A DNA stretch of 17,430 nucleotides from Nocardioidaceae bacterium (GTDB lineage: Bacteria > Actinomycetota > Actinomycetes > Propionibacteriales > Nocardioidaceae): positions 1 to 17,430 of the forward strand of contig JACCZI010000140.1 of assembly GCA_013696015.1 (NCBI GenBank), given 5' to 3'. The notes under the pieces were generated by a model. That model was not told the DNA's origin. It searched no databases and saw only the letters and a program-made list of their open reading frames with translations. How positions within the stretch are numbered: the stretch's first letter is position 1; each line of letters starts with the position of its first letter. Positions 8,324-15,003 of this stretch are shown one piece after another. The position numbers were made by a program, and so were the translations under genes.

Positions 8324-8363
8324 GCTAACGCGATGCGCCCAGCCGGCCGGCAGGTCGGCTCGC

Positions 8364-8369
8364 TACCGT
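8364..8369 (+). promoter_or_regulatory. -10 box of a leaderless ctaJ promoter
   Basis: TACCGT (TANNNT) is followed by seven bases and then the ATG at 8377, with no Shine-Dalgarno between. It lies in the 53-base divergent gap with the oligopeptidase gene and supports use of the upstream ATG, which includes the signal-like sequence. Confidence 0.5.
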
Positions 8370-8376
8370 ATGCGCC

Positions 8377-8778
8377 ATGCGGAGCCGTACGACGATCCGG
8401 GTGCTGGCGGTCTTGGGGCCGGTGCTGGCGGTGGTGGCAGCCGCGACGCCGGCGATGGCCGAAACGCCGGCCACCTGGCCGGAGCCCGATCCGATGTCGA
8501 CGCTCGACGCGCTGCTCATCTTCGGTGGGATCCCGGTCGGTCTGGCCGTCACGATCGCCCTGTTGGTGATGGCACCCTCCGTTGCGAAGGGCCCTCGCTA
8601 CCGGCCCGGGTTGTCGTGGTGGGCAACGCCGGAGTGGTTCGGTGAGTCGGCCATCGAAGGCGAGCGCCGGCCTGCGCTCGCCGCTGGCACGGGTGCGGCG
8701 GGTGGCGCGACGGCGATGACGGAGGTCGCGGTGACCCAGCCGGCCACGAGTGAGGGTGGTGCCGGTGCCCGCTGGTGA
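8377..8778 (+). CDS. ctaJ: aa3-type cytochrome c oxidase subunit CtaJ-like membrane protein
   Basis: 133-residue protein. An N-terminal signal-like sequence (Arg-rich start, hydrophobic 8-25, AMA cleavage-type site near 28) is followed by a transmembrane helix at about 46-65 (LLIFGGIPVGLAVTIALLVMAPS). Then comes GPRYRPGLSWWATPEWFG and a low-complexity Ala/Gly tail ending GGAGARW. The helix, the RYRPG...W segment and the G-A-R-x-W end match, from memory, the actinobacterial CtaJ subunit of the bcc-aa3 supercomplex. Family members I recall start near residue 40 (MSTLDAL, ATG at 8494 with GGAG upstream). The longer start is kept because a leaderless promoter precedes it and the extension looks like a real signal peptide. 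It overlaps the DUF5130 gene, which in mycobacteria sits beside the same subunit. Confidence 0.68.
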   Translation: MRSRTTIRVLAVLGPVLAVVAAATPAMAETPATWPEPDPMSTLDALLIFGGIPVGLAVTIALLVMAPSVAKGPRYRPGLSWWATPEWFGESAIEGERRPALAAGTGAAGGATAMTEVAVTQPATSEGGAGARW

Positions 8779-9157
8779 GGCGTTCACACCCGACCAACGC
8801 CGGAGCATCGACAAGGCGGTCCGCGCCGCACAGGAAGCCAGCGGATACGCGTTTTCGGTCTACGTGGGTGTCGTGCACGGTGAGCCCCGGGCGTTCGCGC
8901 GCGGTCTGCACGGTCGGCTCTCCGATCCCGACAACAGCGTGCTCGTGCTCGTCGACCCTGGTGGGCGGGCGCTGGAGATCGTGACCGGCGCGCAGGTGCG
9001 CCGCAACCTCGACGACGCCGAGGCGGCGCTGGTGGCGCTGTCGATGCAGCAGTCGTTCGCCGCCGGCGACCTGGCCGGTGGTATCGCGTCGGGGGTGTAC
9101 CAGCTCGGCGACCACGCGCACCGACCCATCTCGCTCCACACCGACCCCCACGCCTAG
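8765..9157 (+). CDS. DUF5130 / TPM-like protein, linked to ctaJ
   Basis: 130-residue soluble protein with the TPM-like pattern FTPDQRRSIDKAVRAAQEASGYAFSVYVG, then a nucleotide-independent alpha/beta core (NSVLVLVDPGGRALEIVTG) and a C-terminal helical part (SFAAGDLAGGIASGVYQLGDHAHRP). It matches the actinobacterial DUF5130 group as I remember it. Four in-frame GTGs lie at 8750-8767. The GTG at 8765 is chosen because GAGGG ends eight bases before it; starts at 8750, 8756 and 8759 remain possible. It overlaps ctaJ by 14 bases, so coupling is likely. The biochemical role is unknown; mycobacterial relatives next to CtaJ have been linked to the respiratory supercomplex (from memory). Confidence 0.8.
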   Translation: MPAGEAFTPDQRRSIDKAVRAAQEASGYAFSVYVGVVHGEPRAFARGLHGRLSDPDNSVLVLVDPGGRALEIVTGAQVRRNLDDAEAALVALSMQQSFAAGDLAGGIASGVYQLGDHAHRPISLHTDPHA

Positions 9158-9163
9158 CGAGCG

Positions 9164-9205
9164 GCCGGTGCCCCACGGCTACCCCCACGGCTGAAGGGGT
9201 CCGGC
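9164..9205 (+). terminator. Possible hairpin after the ctaJ-DUF5130 operon
   Basis: GCCGG-TG-CCCC (9164-9174) can pair with GGGG-T-CCGGC (9196-9205) around a 21-base loop. The loop region includes two direct copies of CCCCACGGCT (9171-9180 and 9183-9192). There is no T tract, so terminator function is uncertain. The rest of the gap to 9256 shows no further gene. Confidence 0.3.
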
Positions 9206-9256
9206 AACCGCTGTGGACGACCGATCGCGGCTGCATCGCACCACTAGACAGTGGGC

Positions 9257-10255
9257 ATGGGTGGTTCCGAAGGCATCGACTTACCGGGTACGGCTGCCAC
9301 GACGGCGACGCTCCGTACGCTCGGCGTCGACCGGACCGAGCTTCGACGCGGACTCTGGGAGCATCCCTTTTTCGGCGTCGCCCGTCTTGCTGGCGCCGAC
9401 GCTGCTGATCCGGTTGTGCGCATACTCGACGCGGTTCCGCTCGCACCTGCTGACGGAGCGATCGGTGGATGGTCGTCCGCGAGGCTTCAAGGAGTCTGCT
9501 ACCTCGACGGGTTTGACCGGTTCGGCCGGGCACTCCCCGTTCGTGTCCACGAGACGGCGAGGCACCGCGTGCAGCGGCGGCCCGGCATCGATCCGACGCG
9601 TTGCCAGTTGCGCCGAGGTGACGTGCTCGAACACGAAGGCATCCGCGTCACGTCACTCCCACGGGCTCTGTACGACGAGATGCGCCTAGCGGCTGACCTG
9701 ACGGAGTCGACCATCGTCGTCGACATGGGAGTCAGCACACTGACCGGAGGCGTACATACGTCGCTGGTGTCGGTCAGACAACTCGTGGCTCATCAGGCCA
9801 AGACTCGCGGCATCGTGCAGGCGCGGTCTGCGCTCGAACTCGCGACCGATCGTTCGTGCAGCCCGCTCGAGAGCCGTACCCGCGCCTTCACCGAGCTACG
9901 GCTCGACATGCATGGGTGGCGGATCAATGAGCCCGTCTTCGACCTCACCGGCCGGCTGCTGGGGATCCCTGACCTGCTGGATCCCCTCACCGGGCTCGTG
10001 ATCGAGTCGGACGGCGGAGGTCATCGCGAACAGAACCGTCACAGTGATGACAACATCCGCGAGGAACTGTTCGAGACGGCCAACCTTACCGTGGTGAGGG
10101 TGACATCACGCGACTTCAGATGGCCCGATGCTCTCGCCTCGCGGATCGCCGCCGGTGATCGTCGGGCGCGAGGCCGTGCGCCGCAGCGAGACTGCTGGAC
10201 CCTGACGAAGCCGCCATGGTGGGCCACGAGCCGACTGGCCGCACATTGGGGGTAG
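9257..10255 (+). CDS. Accessory protein with C-terminal PD-(D/E)XK (DUF559/Vsr-like) nuclease fold
   Basis: About 332 residues, from a family common and variable in actinobacteria and usually left as hypothetical. The middle region has AIGGWSSARLQG and VTSLPRALYDEMRLA, as in AbiEi-like proteins. The C-terminal region VFDLTGRLLGIPDLLDPLTGLVIESDGGGH contains an endonuclease-like core (Asp239, Glu250, Asp252), then RHSDDNIREELF and LTVVRVTSRDF. The substrate is unknown. ATG 9257 lies six bases after TAGACA; the GTG at 9251 is an alternative. Codon third positions are visibly less G/C-biased than in flanking genes, and it sits inside an otherwise conserved block, both suggesting acquisition. Its TAG stop lies inside palindromic repeat copy 2. 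Confidence 0.7.
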   Translation: MGGSEGIDLPGTAATTATLRTLGVDRTELRRGLWEHPFFGVARLAGADAADPVVRILDAVPLAPADGAIGGWSSARLQGVCYLDGFDRFGRALPVRVHETARHRVQRRPGIDPTRCQLRRGDVLEHEGIRVTSLPRALYDEMRLAADLTESTIVVDMGVSTLTGGVHTSLVSVRQLVAHQAKTRGIVQARSALELATDRSCSPLESRTRAFTELRLDMHGWRINEPVFDLTGRLLGIPDLLDPLTGLVIESDGGGHREQNRHSDDNIREELFETANLTVVRVTSRDFRWPDALASRIAAGDRRARGRAPQRDCWTLTKPPWWATSRLAAHWG

Positions 10256-10303
10256 GCAGATGACAGACACGCAGGGCGTGTCGCCGCCATCTGCCTACCG
10301 CCA
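10247..10303. repeat. Palindromic intergenic repeat, copy 2
   Basis: The arms GTAGGCAGATG (10252-10262) and CATCTGCCTAC (10288-10298), extended by TGGGG and CGCCA flanks, enclose GACACGC/GCGTGTC (10266-10272 with 10276-10282) around an AGG loop. The core is 45 of 47 bases identical to copy 1 and in the same orientation. It lies between the convergent nuclease-like gene and pepN, and its TAG (10253-10255) ends the former. Confidence 0.88.
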
Positions 10304-10328
10304 CGGTCCGGGCCGCCACGGTCCGGGC
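10299..10328. repeat. Two tandem copies of a 15-base unit
   Basis: The unit CGCCACGGTCCGGGC occurs twice without spacer or mismatch, ending three bases before the pepN stop. The first bases of the unit are the last bases of palindromic repeat copy 2, so the duplication may reflect local slippage next to the hairpin. Confidence 0.75.
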
Positions 10329-10331
10329 CAC

Positions 10332-12878
10332 TCAAGGCGCAGCGTCGCGCTGCTGAGCGCGCAGGGCGCGGTCGAGGTCGGCGCGGCCCTCACCGATGAG
10401 TCGCCGGGCGGCCGGGTTGGCCGTGGTCGTGGTCAGCCAGTCATCGACGCGCTCGAGGATGTCGCGGCGCACCAGCGCCCGGGGGAACATGTAGATCAGC
10501 ACGGCCGTCGCGCGTGAGGTGCCCTTGTCCTCCCAGACGGTCGCGGCGCGCTCGAGGAACGCCTCCACGTACGGCTCGAGGACGTCGTCCTGGCCGGGGA
10601 TCTGGAAGGCCGCCGCGATGCTGCGCTGGGTCTCGTTGGGCACGTCGTCGCGAACGACTGCGTCCTCCCAGGCGCGTTTCTTGGCGGCGACGTCGGGTCG
10701 CATCGCCCGTGCGGCAGCCGCCTGCTCACGGCCCGAGATCGTGTCGTCGCGGGCCAGCTCGGCGTCGATGTCGTCGTCACCGAAGCGGCCGGTCCGGGCG
10801 AGAGCCGACACCAGCGTCCAGCGCAGGTCGGTGTCCACGGCGAGGTCGTCCAGCGACTGTGAGCCGTCGAGCAGCCCCGCGAGGAAGTCCTGCGCCTCAG
10901 CCGATCCGGCTGCAGAGGCATAGGACCGCAGCAGCGCCAGCTGGTGGTCGCTGCCGCCGGCTGCCGAGCCCAGCAAGGCGCGTACGCCCTGCTCCCAACG
11001 CTGGGCGAGCTGGTCGCGCCGGGCTGGGTCGGCGTACAGGTTCACCGCGGTCTGGGCCTGCCGGAGCACCGACGCGACAGCCGTCAGGTCACTTTCGCGG
11101 GCGACACCACGCAGCACCAGCTCCACGAAGTCGCTGGCGCGCATCTCTGCATCCCGCGTCATGTCCCAGGCGGCGCCCCAGCACAAGGCACGGGCCAGTG
11201 AGTCGTCGATCGCGTCGATGCTCGACAACAGTGTCGCCAGCGACCGCTCATCGAGCCGGATCTTGGCGTATGTCAGGTCCGCGTCGTTCAGCAGCACCAG
11301 GTCCGGCTGCCGGGCGCCGACCAGCGCCGGCACCTCGGTGAGTGCCCCGATCACGTCGGTCTCGACCCGTTCTCGTCGCACCAACCCCGACTCGGTTCGG
11401 TCGTACAGCCCGATCGCGATGCGGTGCCGCCGCAACGTGGGGTGGTCAGCCGCTGCTGTCTGCTCGACGACGAACGACGTGAACGCTTCCTGCTCGTCAA
11501 TCTCGAACTCTGCCCGGAGCGTGTTGACGCCGGAGGTCTGCAGCCACTCCTTGGTCCACGACCCGAGGTCGCGACCCGACGACGCCTCCAGCGCCGACAG
11601 CAGGTCGGCGAGCTCGGTGTTGCCGTACGCGTGGTCGGCGAAGTACGAGCGCAGCCCGGCGAAGAACTCATCCTCGCCGACCCAAGCAACGAGCTGTCGC
11701 AGCGCAGAGGCACCCTTGGCGTACGTGATCCCGTCGAAGTTGACCTCGACCGCCTGTAGGTCGTAGTTGTCGGCGGCGATCGGGTGTGTTGAAGGAAGCT
11801 GGTCCTGGCGGTACGCCCAGGTCTTGCGCGAGTTGCAGAAGCCGGTCCATGCCTCGGTGAAACGCGTGGCCTGCGTCGAGCTGTGGTGCGCCGCCCACTC
11901 GGCGAACGACTCGTTGAGCCACAGGTCGTCCCACCAACGCATCGTGACGAGGTCGCCAAACCACATGTGCGCCATCTCGTGCAGGATCGTGTTCGCCCGA
12001 GTCTCGTACGCCGCGACCGTCTGCCGGCTGCGGAAGATGTACTCGTCGCGGAACGTCACGCACCCAGCATTCTCCATCGCCCCCATGTTGTACTCGGGCA
12101 CGAAGAGCTGGTCGTACTTGCCGAACGGGTAGGCCATCGCGAACGCCGACTCGAAATAGCCGAACCCCTGCTGGGTCACCTCGATGATGTCGTCGCTGTC
12201 GAGGTGCTTCGCCAGCGACTGCCGGCAGAACACCCGGAGCGGGATCTCTCCATAAGCCCCTTGGTACGAGTCGCTCACGACGTGGTACTCGCCGGCGACC
12301 AGTGCTGTGATGTACGTCGAGATCCGCGCCGTAGGCTCGAATCGCCAGACGGCGACCCCGTCGCGTACCTGCTCCGGCTCGGGTGTCGGCGAGTTGGAGA
12401 CGACCTGCCAGCCGCTCGGAGCGGTCACGCGGAACTCGAACGGCGCCTTGAGGTCGGGCTGCTCGAACGTCGTAAACACACGCCGAGCGTCTGGGACCTC
12501 GAACTGCGTGTAGAGATAGACCTTGCCGTCGGCCGGATCGACGAAGCGGTGCAGGCCCTCACCGGTGCGCGAGTACGGACAGTCAGCGACGACGCGCAGC
12601 TCGTTCGTGGGCTGAAGGCCATGGAGCGCGATGCGGTTGTCGGAGTAGGCCTCCGCCGGGTCGACCTGGCGGCCGTTAAGCGTGATCTCCTTGACCGTGG
12701 CGTCGACCAGGTCGGCAAACGTCGCCGCTCCAGGTTCGGTGCACGAGAACGAGATGATTGTCGTCGAGCCGAAGGTGGTGTCCGACTCGGCCAGGTCGAG
12801 CTCGACCGTGTAGCTGTCCACCGTCAGGAGACCCGCCCGCAGCTGGGCTTCGTCGCGGGTGAGGTTGGTTCCAGGCAT
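10332..12878 (-). CDS. pepN: Aminopeptidase N (M1 zinc metallopeptidase)
   Basis: 848-residue cytosolic aminopeptidase removing N-terminal residues from peptides. The exopeptidase motif GAMEN is at 266-270. The zinc site HEMAHMW (His300, Glu301, His304) plus NES with Glu323 gives the complete HExxH-x18-E pattern. The N-terminal domain (YLYTQFEVPDARRVFTTFEQP) and a long C-terminal helical ERAP1-like domain complete the normal ~850-residue length. The ATG at 12878 is preferred to 12887: it has GAGG nine bases upstream and gives the family start MPGTNLTRDEAQ, whereas at 12887 GAGG is adjacent to the codon. It is divergent from the nitroreductase operon; in Mycobacterium the pair is Rv2467/Rv2466c (from memory). 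Confidence 0.96.
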   Translation of the reverse strand: MPGTNLTRDEAQLRAGLLTVDSYTVELDLAESDTTFGSTTIISFSCTEPGAATFADLVDATVKEITLNGRQVDPAEAYSDNRIALHGLQPTNELRVVADCPYSRTGEGLHRFVDPADGKVYLYTQFEVPDARRVFTTFEQPDLKAPFEFRVTAPSGWQVVSNSPTPEPEQVRDGVAVWRFEPTARISTYITALVAGEYHVVSDSYQGAYGEIPLRVFCRQSLAKHLDSDDIIEVTQQGFGYFESAFAMAYPFGKYDQLFVPEYNMGAMENAGCVTFRDEYIFRSRQTVAAYETRANTILHEMAHMWFGDLVTMRWWDDLWLNESFAEWAAHHSSTQATRFTEAWTGFCNSRKTWAYRQDQLPSTHPIAADNYDLQAVEVNFDGITYAKGASALRQLVAWVGEDEFFAGLRSYFADHAYGNTELADLLSALEASSGRDLGSWTKEWLQTSGVNTLRAEFEIDEQEAFTSFVVEQTAAADHPTLRRHRIAIGLYDRTESGLVRRERVETDVIGALTEVPALVGARQPDLVLLNDADLTYAKIRLDERSLATLLSSIDAIDDSLARALCWGAAWDMTRDAEMRASDFVELVLRGVARESDLTAVASVLRQAQTAVNLYADPARRDQLAQRWEQGVRALLGSAAGGSDHQLALLRSYASAAGSAEAQDFLAGLLDGSQSLDDLAVDTDLRWTLVSALARTGRFGDDDIDAELARDDTISGREQAAAARAMRPDVAAKKRAWEDAVVRDDVPNETQRSIAAAFQIPGQDDVLEPYVEAFLERAATVWEDKGTSRATAVLIYMFPRALVRRDILERVDDWLTTTTANPAARRLIGEGRADLDRALRAQQRDAAP

Positions 12879-12912
12879 GCCGCTCATCCTCGCACGGTCG
12901 AGACCACGGTCA

Positions 12913-12939
12913 GGAATGGGTTTGCCTGGTCACAACGTT
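12913..12939 (+). promoter_or_regulatory. Candidate SigR/SigH-type (thiol-oxidative stress) promoter
   Basis: GGAAT (12913-12917) is followed by 18 bases and then CGTT (12936-12939). This fits the GGAA(T/C)-N18/19-GTT pattern of actinobacterial SigR/SigH promoters. A transcript would start near 12946 and give a leader of about 40 bases ending in the strong GGAGGAG site of the nitroreductase gene. The family is a known SigH/SigR target in Mycobacterium and Streptomyces (from memory), which supports the call. Confidence 0.5.
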
Positions 12940-12988
12940 GCGATGGGTAGCCCGTAGAGCAAACAACGTCCCTGCCGGAGGAGTTCGC

Positions 12989-13612
12989 GTGACCCAGACA
13001 GAAGCGATCGAGGCGGAGCCCGCCGACATGTGGTTCGACCCGCTGTGCCCGTGGGCATGGCTGACCTCGCGCTGGCTGCTCGAGGTCGAGACGGTACGCC
13101 CGGTGGCGATCCGCTGGAATGTCATGAGCCTCGCGGTGATCAACGAGGAGAAGTGGCTGTCCAAGGACCACGAGGAAAAGACGGACCCCAGCTGGGGCCC
13201 GGTGCGGGTGTGCATCGCGGCGGCTCGAGAGCACGGAGACGACGTCCTCGCCGGTCTCTACACCGCTCTCGGCACGAGATTCCACAACAAGGGAATGCCG
13301 CGCGAGCGGGCAACGATCGAGGATGCCCTGCGCGAGGTAGATCTTCCCGTCGCGCTCGCTGACGCCATGGACAGCGACGACTACGACGAGACGATCCGGT
13401 CCTCCACGAGCAATGCGATGGACGAAGTCGGCCTCGACGTGGGGACTCCGGTGATCTCGGTGGGTGACGTGGCCTTCTTCGGCCCGGTGGTGACACCGGC
13501 TCCTCGGGGCGAGGCCGCCGGCCGGCTGTGGGACGGGGTCCTGCTCGTCGCCGGCACCGAAGGGTTCTACGAGCTCAAGCGCACCCGCACCAGCCCGCCG
13601 GTCTTTGACTGA
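12989..13612 (+). CDS. DsbA-fold mycothiol-dependent nitroreductase-like protein (Rv2466c family)
   Basis: 207-residue thioredoxin/DsbA-fold protein. Mycobacterial Rv2466c uses mycothiol as reductant and activates nitro prodrugs. The N terminus reads MWFDPLCPWAWLTSRWLLEVE. The active-site motif is Cys20-Pro-Trp-Ala23: the second cysteine of the mycobacterial CPWC motif, as I recall it, is alanine here. Also conserved are WGPVRVCIAAA, GTPVISVGDVAFFGPV with the cis-proline, PRGEAAGRLWD and the C-terminal ELKRTRTSPPVFD. The GTG at 12989 has GGAGGAG five bases upstream. It leads an apparent operon with rpiB (18-base gap) and nei2, and lies behind a SigR/SigH-like promoter. The identity is secure; the exact redox chemistry of the single-Cys form is not. 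Confidence 0.9.
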   Translation: MTQTEAIEAEPADMWFDPLCPWAWLTSRWLLEVETVRPVAIRWNVMSLAVINEEKWLSKDHEEKTDPSWGPVRVCIAAAREHGDDVLAGLYTALGTRFHNKGMPRERATIEDALREVDLPVALADAMDSDDYDETIRSSTSNAMDEVGLDVGTPVISVGDVAFFGPVVTPAPRGEAAGRLWDGVLLVAGTEGFYELKRTRTSPPVFD

Positions 13613-13630
13613 TCCTGCGACACTGCCGCC

Positions 13631-14098
13631 ATGCGCGTCCACATCGGCTCCGACCACGCAGGGTTCCAGCTGAAGGACTACCTCATCGGCGTGCTCCAGC
13701 ATCGGGGCCATGATGCCGTCGATCACGGCGCGACGCGGCTCGACCCTGAAGACGACTACCCGCCGTTCTGCCTGGCTGTCGCGGCCGCCGTCGTGTCCGA
13801 GCCGGGCAGCCTGGGCATCGTTATCGGAGGCTCCGGCAACGGCGAGCAGATCGCGGCCAACAAGGTCGCCGGCACCCGAGCGGTGCTCGCCTGGAGCCTC
13901 GAGACCGCAGCCTTGGGGCGGCAGCACAACGACGCCAACGTGATCTCGATCGGGGCCCGCATGCACAACCAGGACGAGGCGGTGATGATGGTCGAGGAGT
14001 TCTTGGCCACGCCGTTCAGCGGGGACGAGCGGCACCGTCGGCGGATCGCGATGCTGTCCTCGTACGAGCAGAGCGGCGTGCCGCCGACGACAACCTGA
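13631..14098 (+). CDS. rpiB: Ribose-5-phosphate isomerase B
   Basis: 155-residue cytosolic isomerase interconverting ribose 5-phosphate and ribulose 5-phosphate in the pentose phosphate pathway. Seen: N-terminal HIGSDHAGFQLK with Asp8-His9; VIGGSGNGEQIAANKV (64-79), in which Glu72 corresponds to the catalytic base of the M. tuberculosis enzyme (E. coli RpiB uses cysteine elsewhere in this loop); and His99 in RQHNDANVISIGARM. The length is normal and there is no membrane segment. The ATG at 13631 has no clear Shine-Dalgarno. A weak GACACT box six bases before it would permit a second, leaderless transcript in addition to the operon mRNA. Confidence 0.95.
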   Translation: MRVHIGSDHAGFQLKDYLIGVLQHRGHDAVDHGATRLDPEDDYPPFCLAVAAAVVSEPGSLGIVIGGSGNGEQIAANKVAGTRAVLAWSLETAALGRQHNDANVISIGARMHNQDEAVMMVEEFLATPFSGDERHRRRIAMLSSYEQSGVPPTTT

Positions 14099-14113
14099 GG
14101 CAGGCTGGGCGTC

Positions 14114-14950
14114 ATGCCCGAAGGACACACGCTGCACCGGCTCGCCGCCGAGCTGTCCGGCTGTTTCGCCGGCGACGTGGTGCGTGCCTCTAGCCCACAG
14201 GGCCGCTTCGCCGACGGGGCCCGGCTGCTCGACAACCGGCGCCTGACGGCTGCCGAGTCGTGGGGCAAGCACCTGTTCTGCCATTTCGATGGTGAGCGCG
14301 TACTGCACGTGCACCTGGGCCTGTACGGGACGTTCGTCGCCAGCCCCGCCCCCGGCGCTCAGCCGCGCGGTGCCGTACGGCTCCGGTTGGCGTCGTCGCG
14401 CGCCGTGGCCGACCTGCGGGGGCCGACCGCCTGTTCGGTGCTCACCGGGCAGGAACGGCAGGCTTTGGTGTCCCGGCTCGGCCCGGACCCGCTGCGCGGG
14501 GATGCCGACTCGGCACGGGGCTGGCAGATCGTCCGGAGCTCGCGACGATCACTGGCATCGCTGCTGATGGACCAGGCGGTCATCAGCGGCATCGGCAACG
14601 TCTATCGCGCCGAGCTGTTGTTCCGGCACCGGCTCGACCCGGGAGCCCCCGGGTCGGGGCTCACCTTCGGCGTCTGGCAAGACCTGTGGGACGACCTCGT
14701 CATTCTGATGCGGCACGGCGTCGTGGCGGGGCACATCGACACCGTCCGGCCTCAGCATGTGTCATCCGGCGAGGAGGATCGGCCGCACGTCTACGTCTAC
14801 CGCCGCACCGGCCAGCCGTGCTTCGTCTGCGGGACCCGGGTGCGCACCCGCGTCGTCGAGGGTCGCAACCTTTACTGGTGCCCGACCTGCCAGCGGCGTC
14901 GCGGCGCTCGGCGGCTGGGCAGCCCTCGGGCGTCCGGCTCGACCGCGTAA
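14114..14950 (+). CDS. Fpg/Nei-family DNA glycosylase (endonuclease VIII, Nei2 type)
   Basis: 278-residue base-excision repair enzyme that removes oxidised bases and nicks at the abasic site. MPEGHT supplies the catalytic Pro2 and Glu3; GKHLF gives Lys52. The helix-two-turn-helix segment MDQAVISGIGNVYRAELLF is at 152-170. The C-terminal zinc finger is complete: Cys236, Cys239, Cys256 and Cys259, with Arg251 in the hairpin (VEGRNLYWC). The MPEGHT start and H2TH sequence fit Nei better than Fpg, and the order rpiB-nei2 repeats the mycobacterial Rv2465c-Rv2464c pair (from memory). It starts 15 bases after rpiB, so it is probably in the same operon; linkage to the nitroreductase suggests a shared oxidative-damage response. 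Confidence 0.94.
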   Translation: MPEGHTLHRLAAELSGCFAGDVVRASSPQGRFADGARLLDNRRLTAAESWGKHLFCHFDGERVLHVHLGLYGTFVASPAPGAQPRGAVRLRLASSRAVADLRGPTACSVLTGQERQALVSRLGPDPLRGDADSARGWQIVRSSRRSLASLLMDQAVISGIGNVYRAELLFRHRLDPGAPGSGLTFGVWQDLWDDLVILMRHGVVAGHIDTVRPQHVSSGEEDRPHVYVYRRTGQPCFVCGTRVRTRVVEGRNLYWCPTCQRRRGARRLGSPRASGSTA

Positions 14951-14991
14951 CCCGTGCGGTGCGGGTGACGCAACGAAACCGTCCCGGCGGA

Positions 14992-14997
14992 TAGGGT
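14992..14997 (+). promoter_or_regulatory. -10 box of a leaderless phosphatase promoter
   Basis: TAGGGT (TANNNT) is followed by six bases and then the GTG at 15004, with no Shine-Dalgarno. It lies in the 53-base gap after nei2, so the phosphatase gene probably has its own transcript. Confidence 0.6.
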
Positions 14998-15003
14998 TTC
15001 GCC

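Noticed and set aside
12919..12964. Inverted repeat GTTTGC/GCAAAC in the pepN-nitroreductase gap as an operator
   Set aside because: Only six bases per arm, separated by 33 bases; not distinguishable from chance.
12884..14314. 476-codon minus-strand frame across nitroreductase, rpiB and nei2
   Set aside because: Antisense shadow; the plus-strand genes carry all diagnostic residues.
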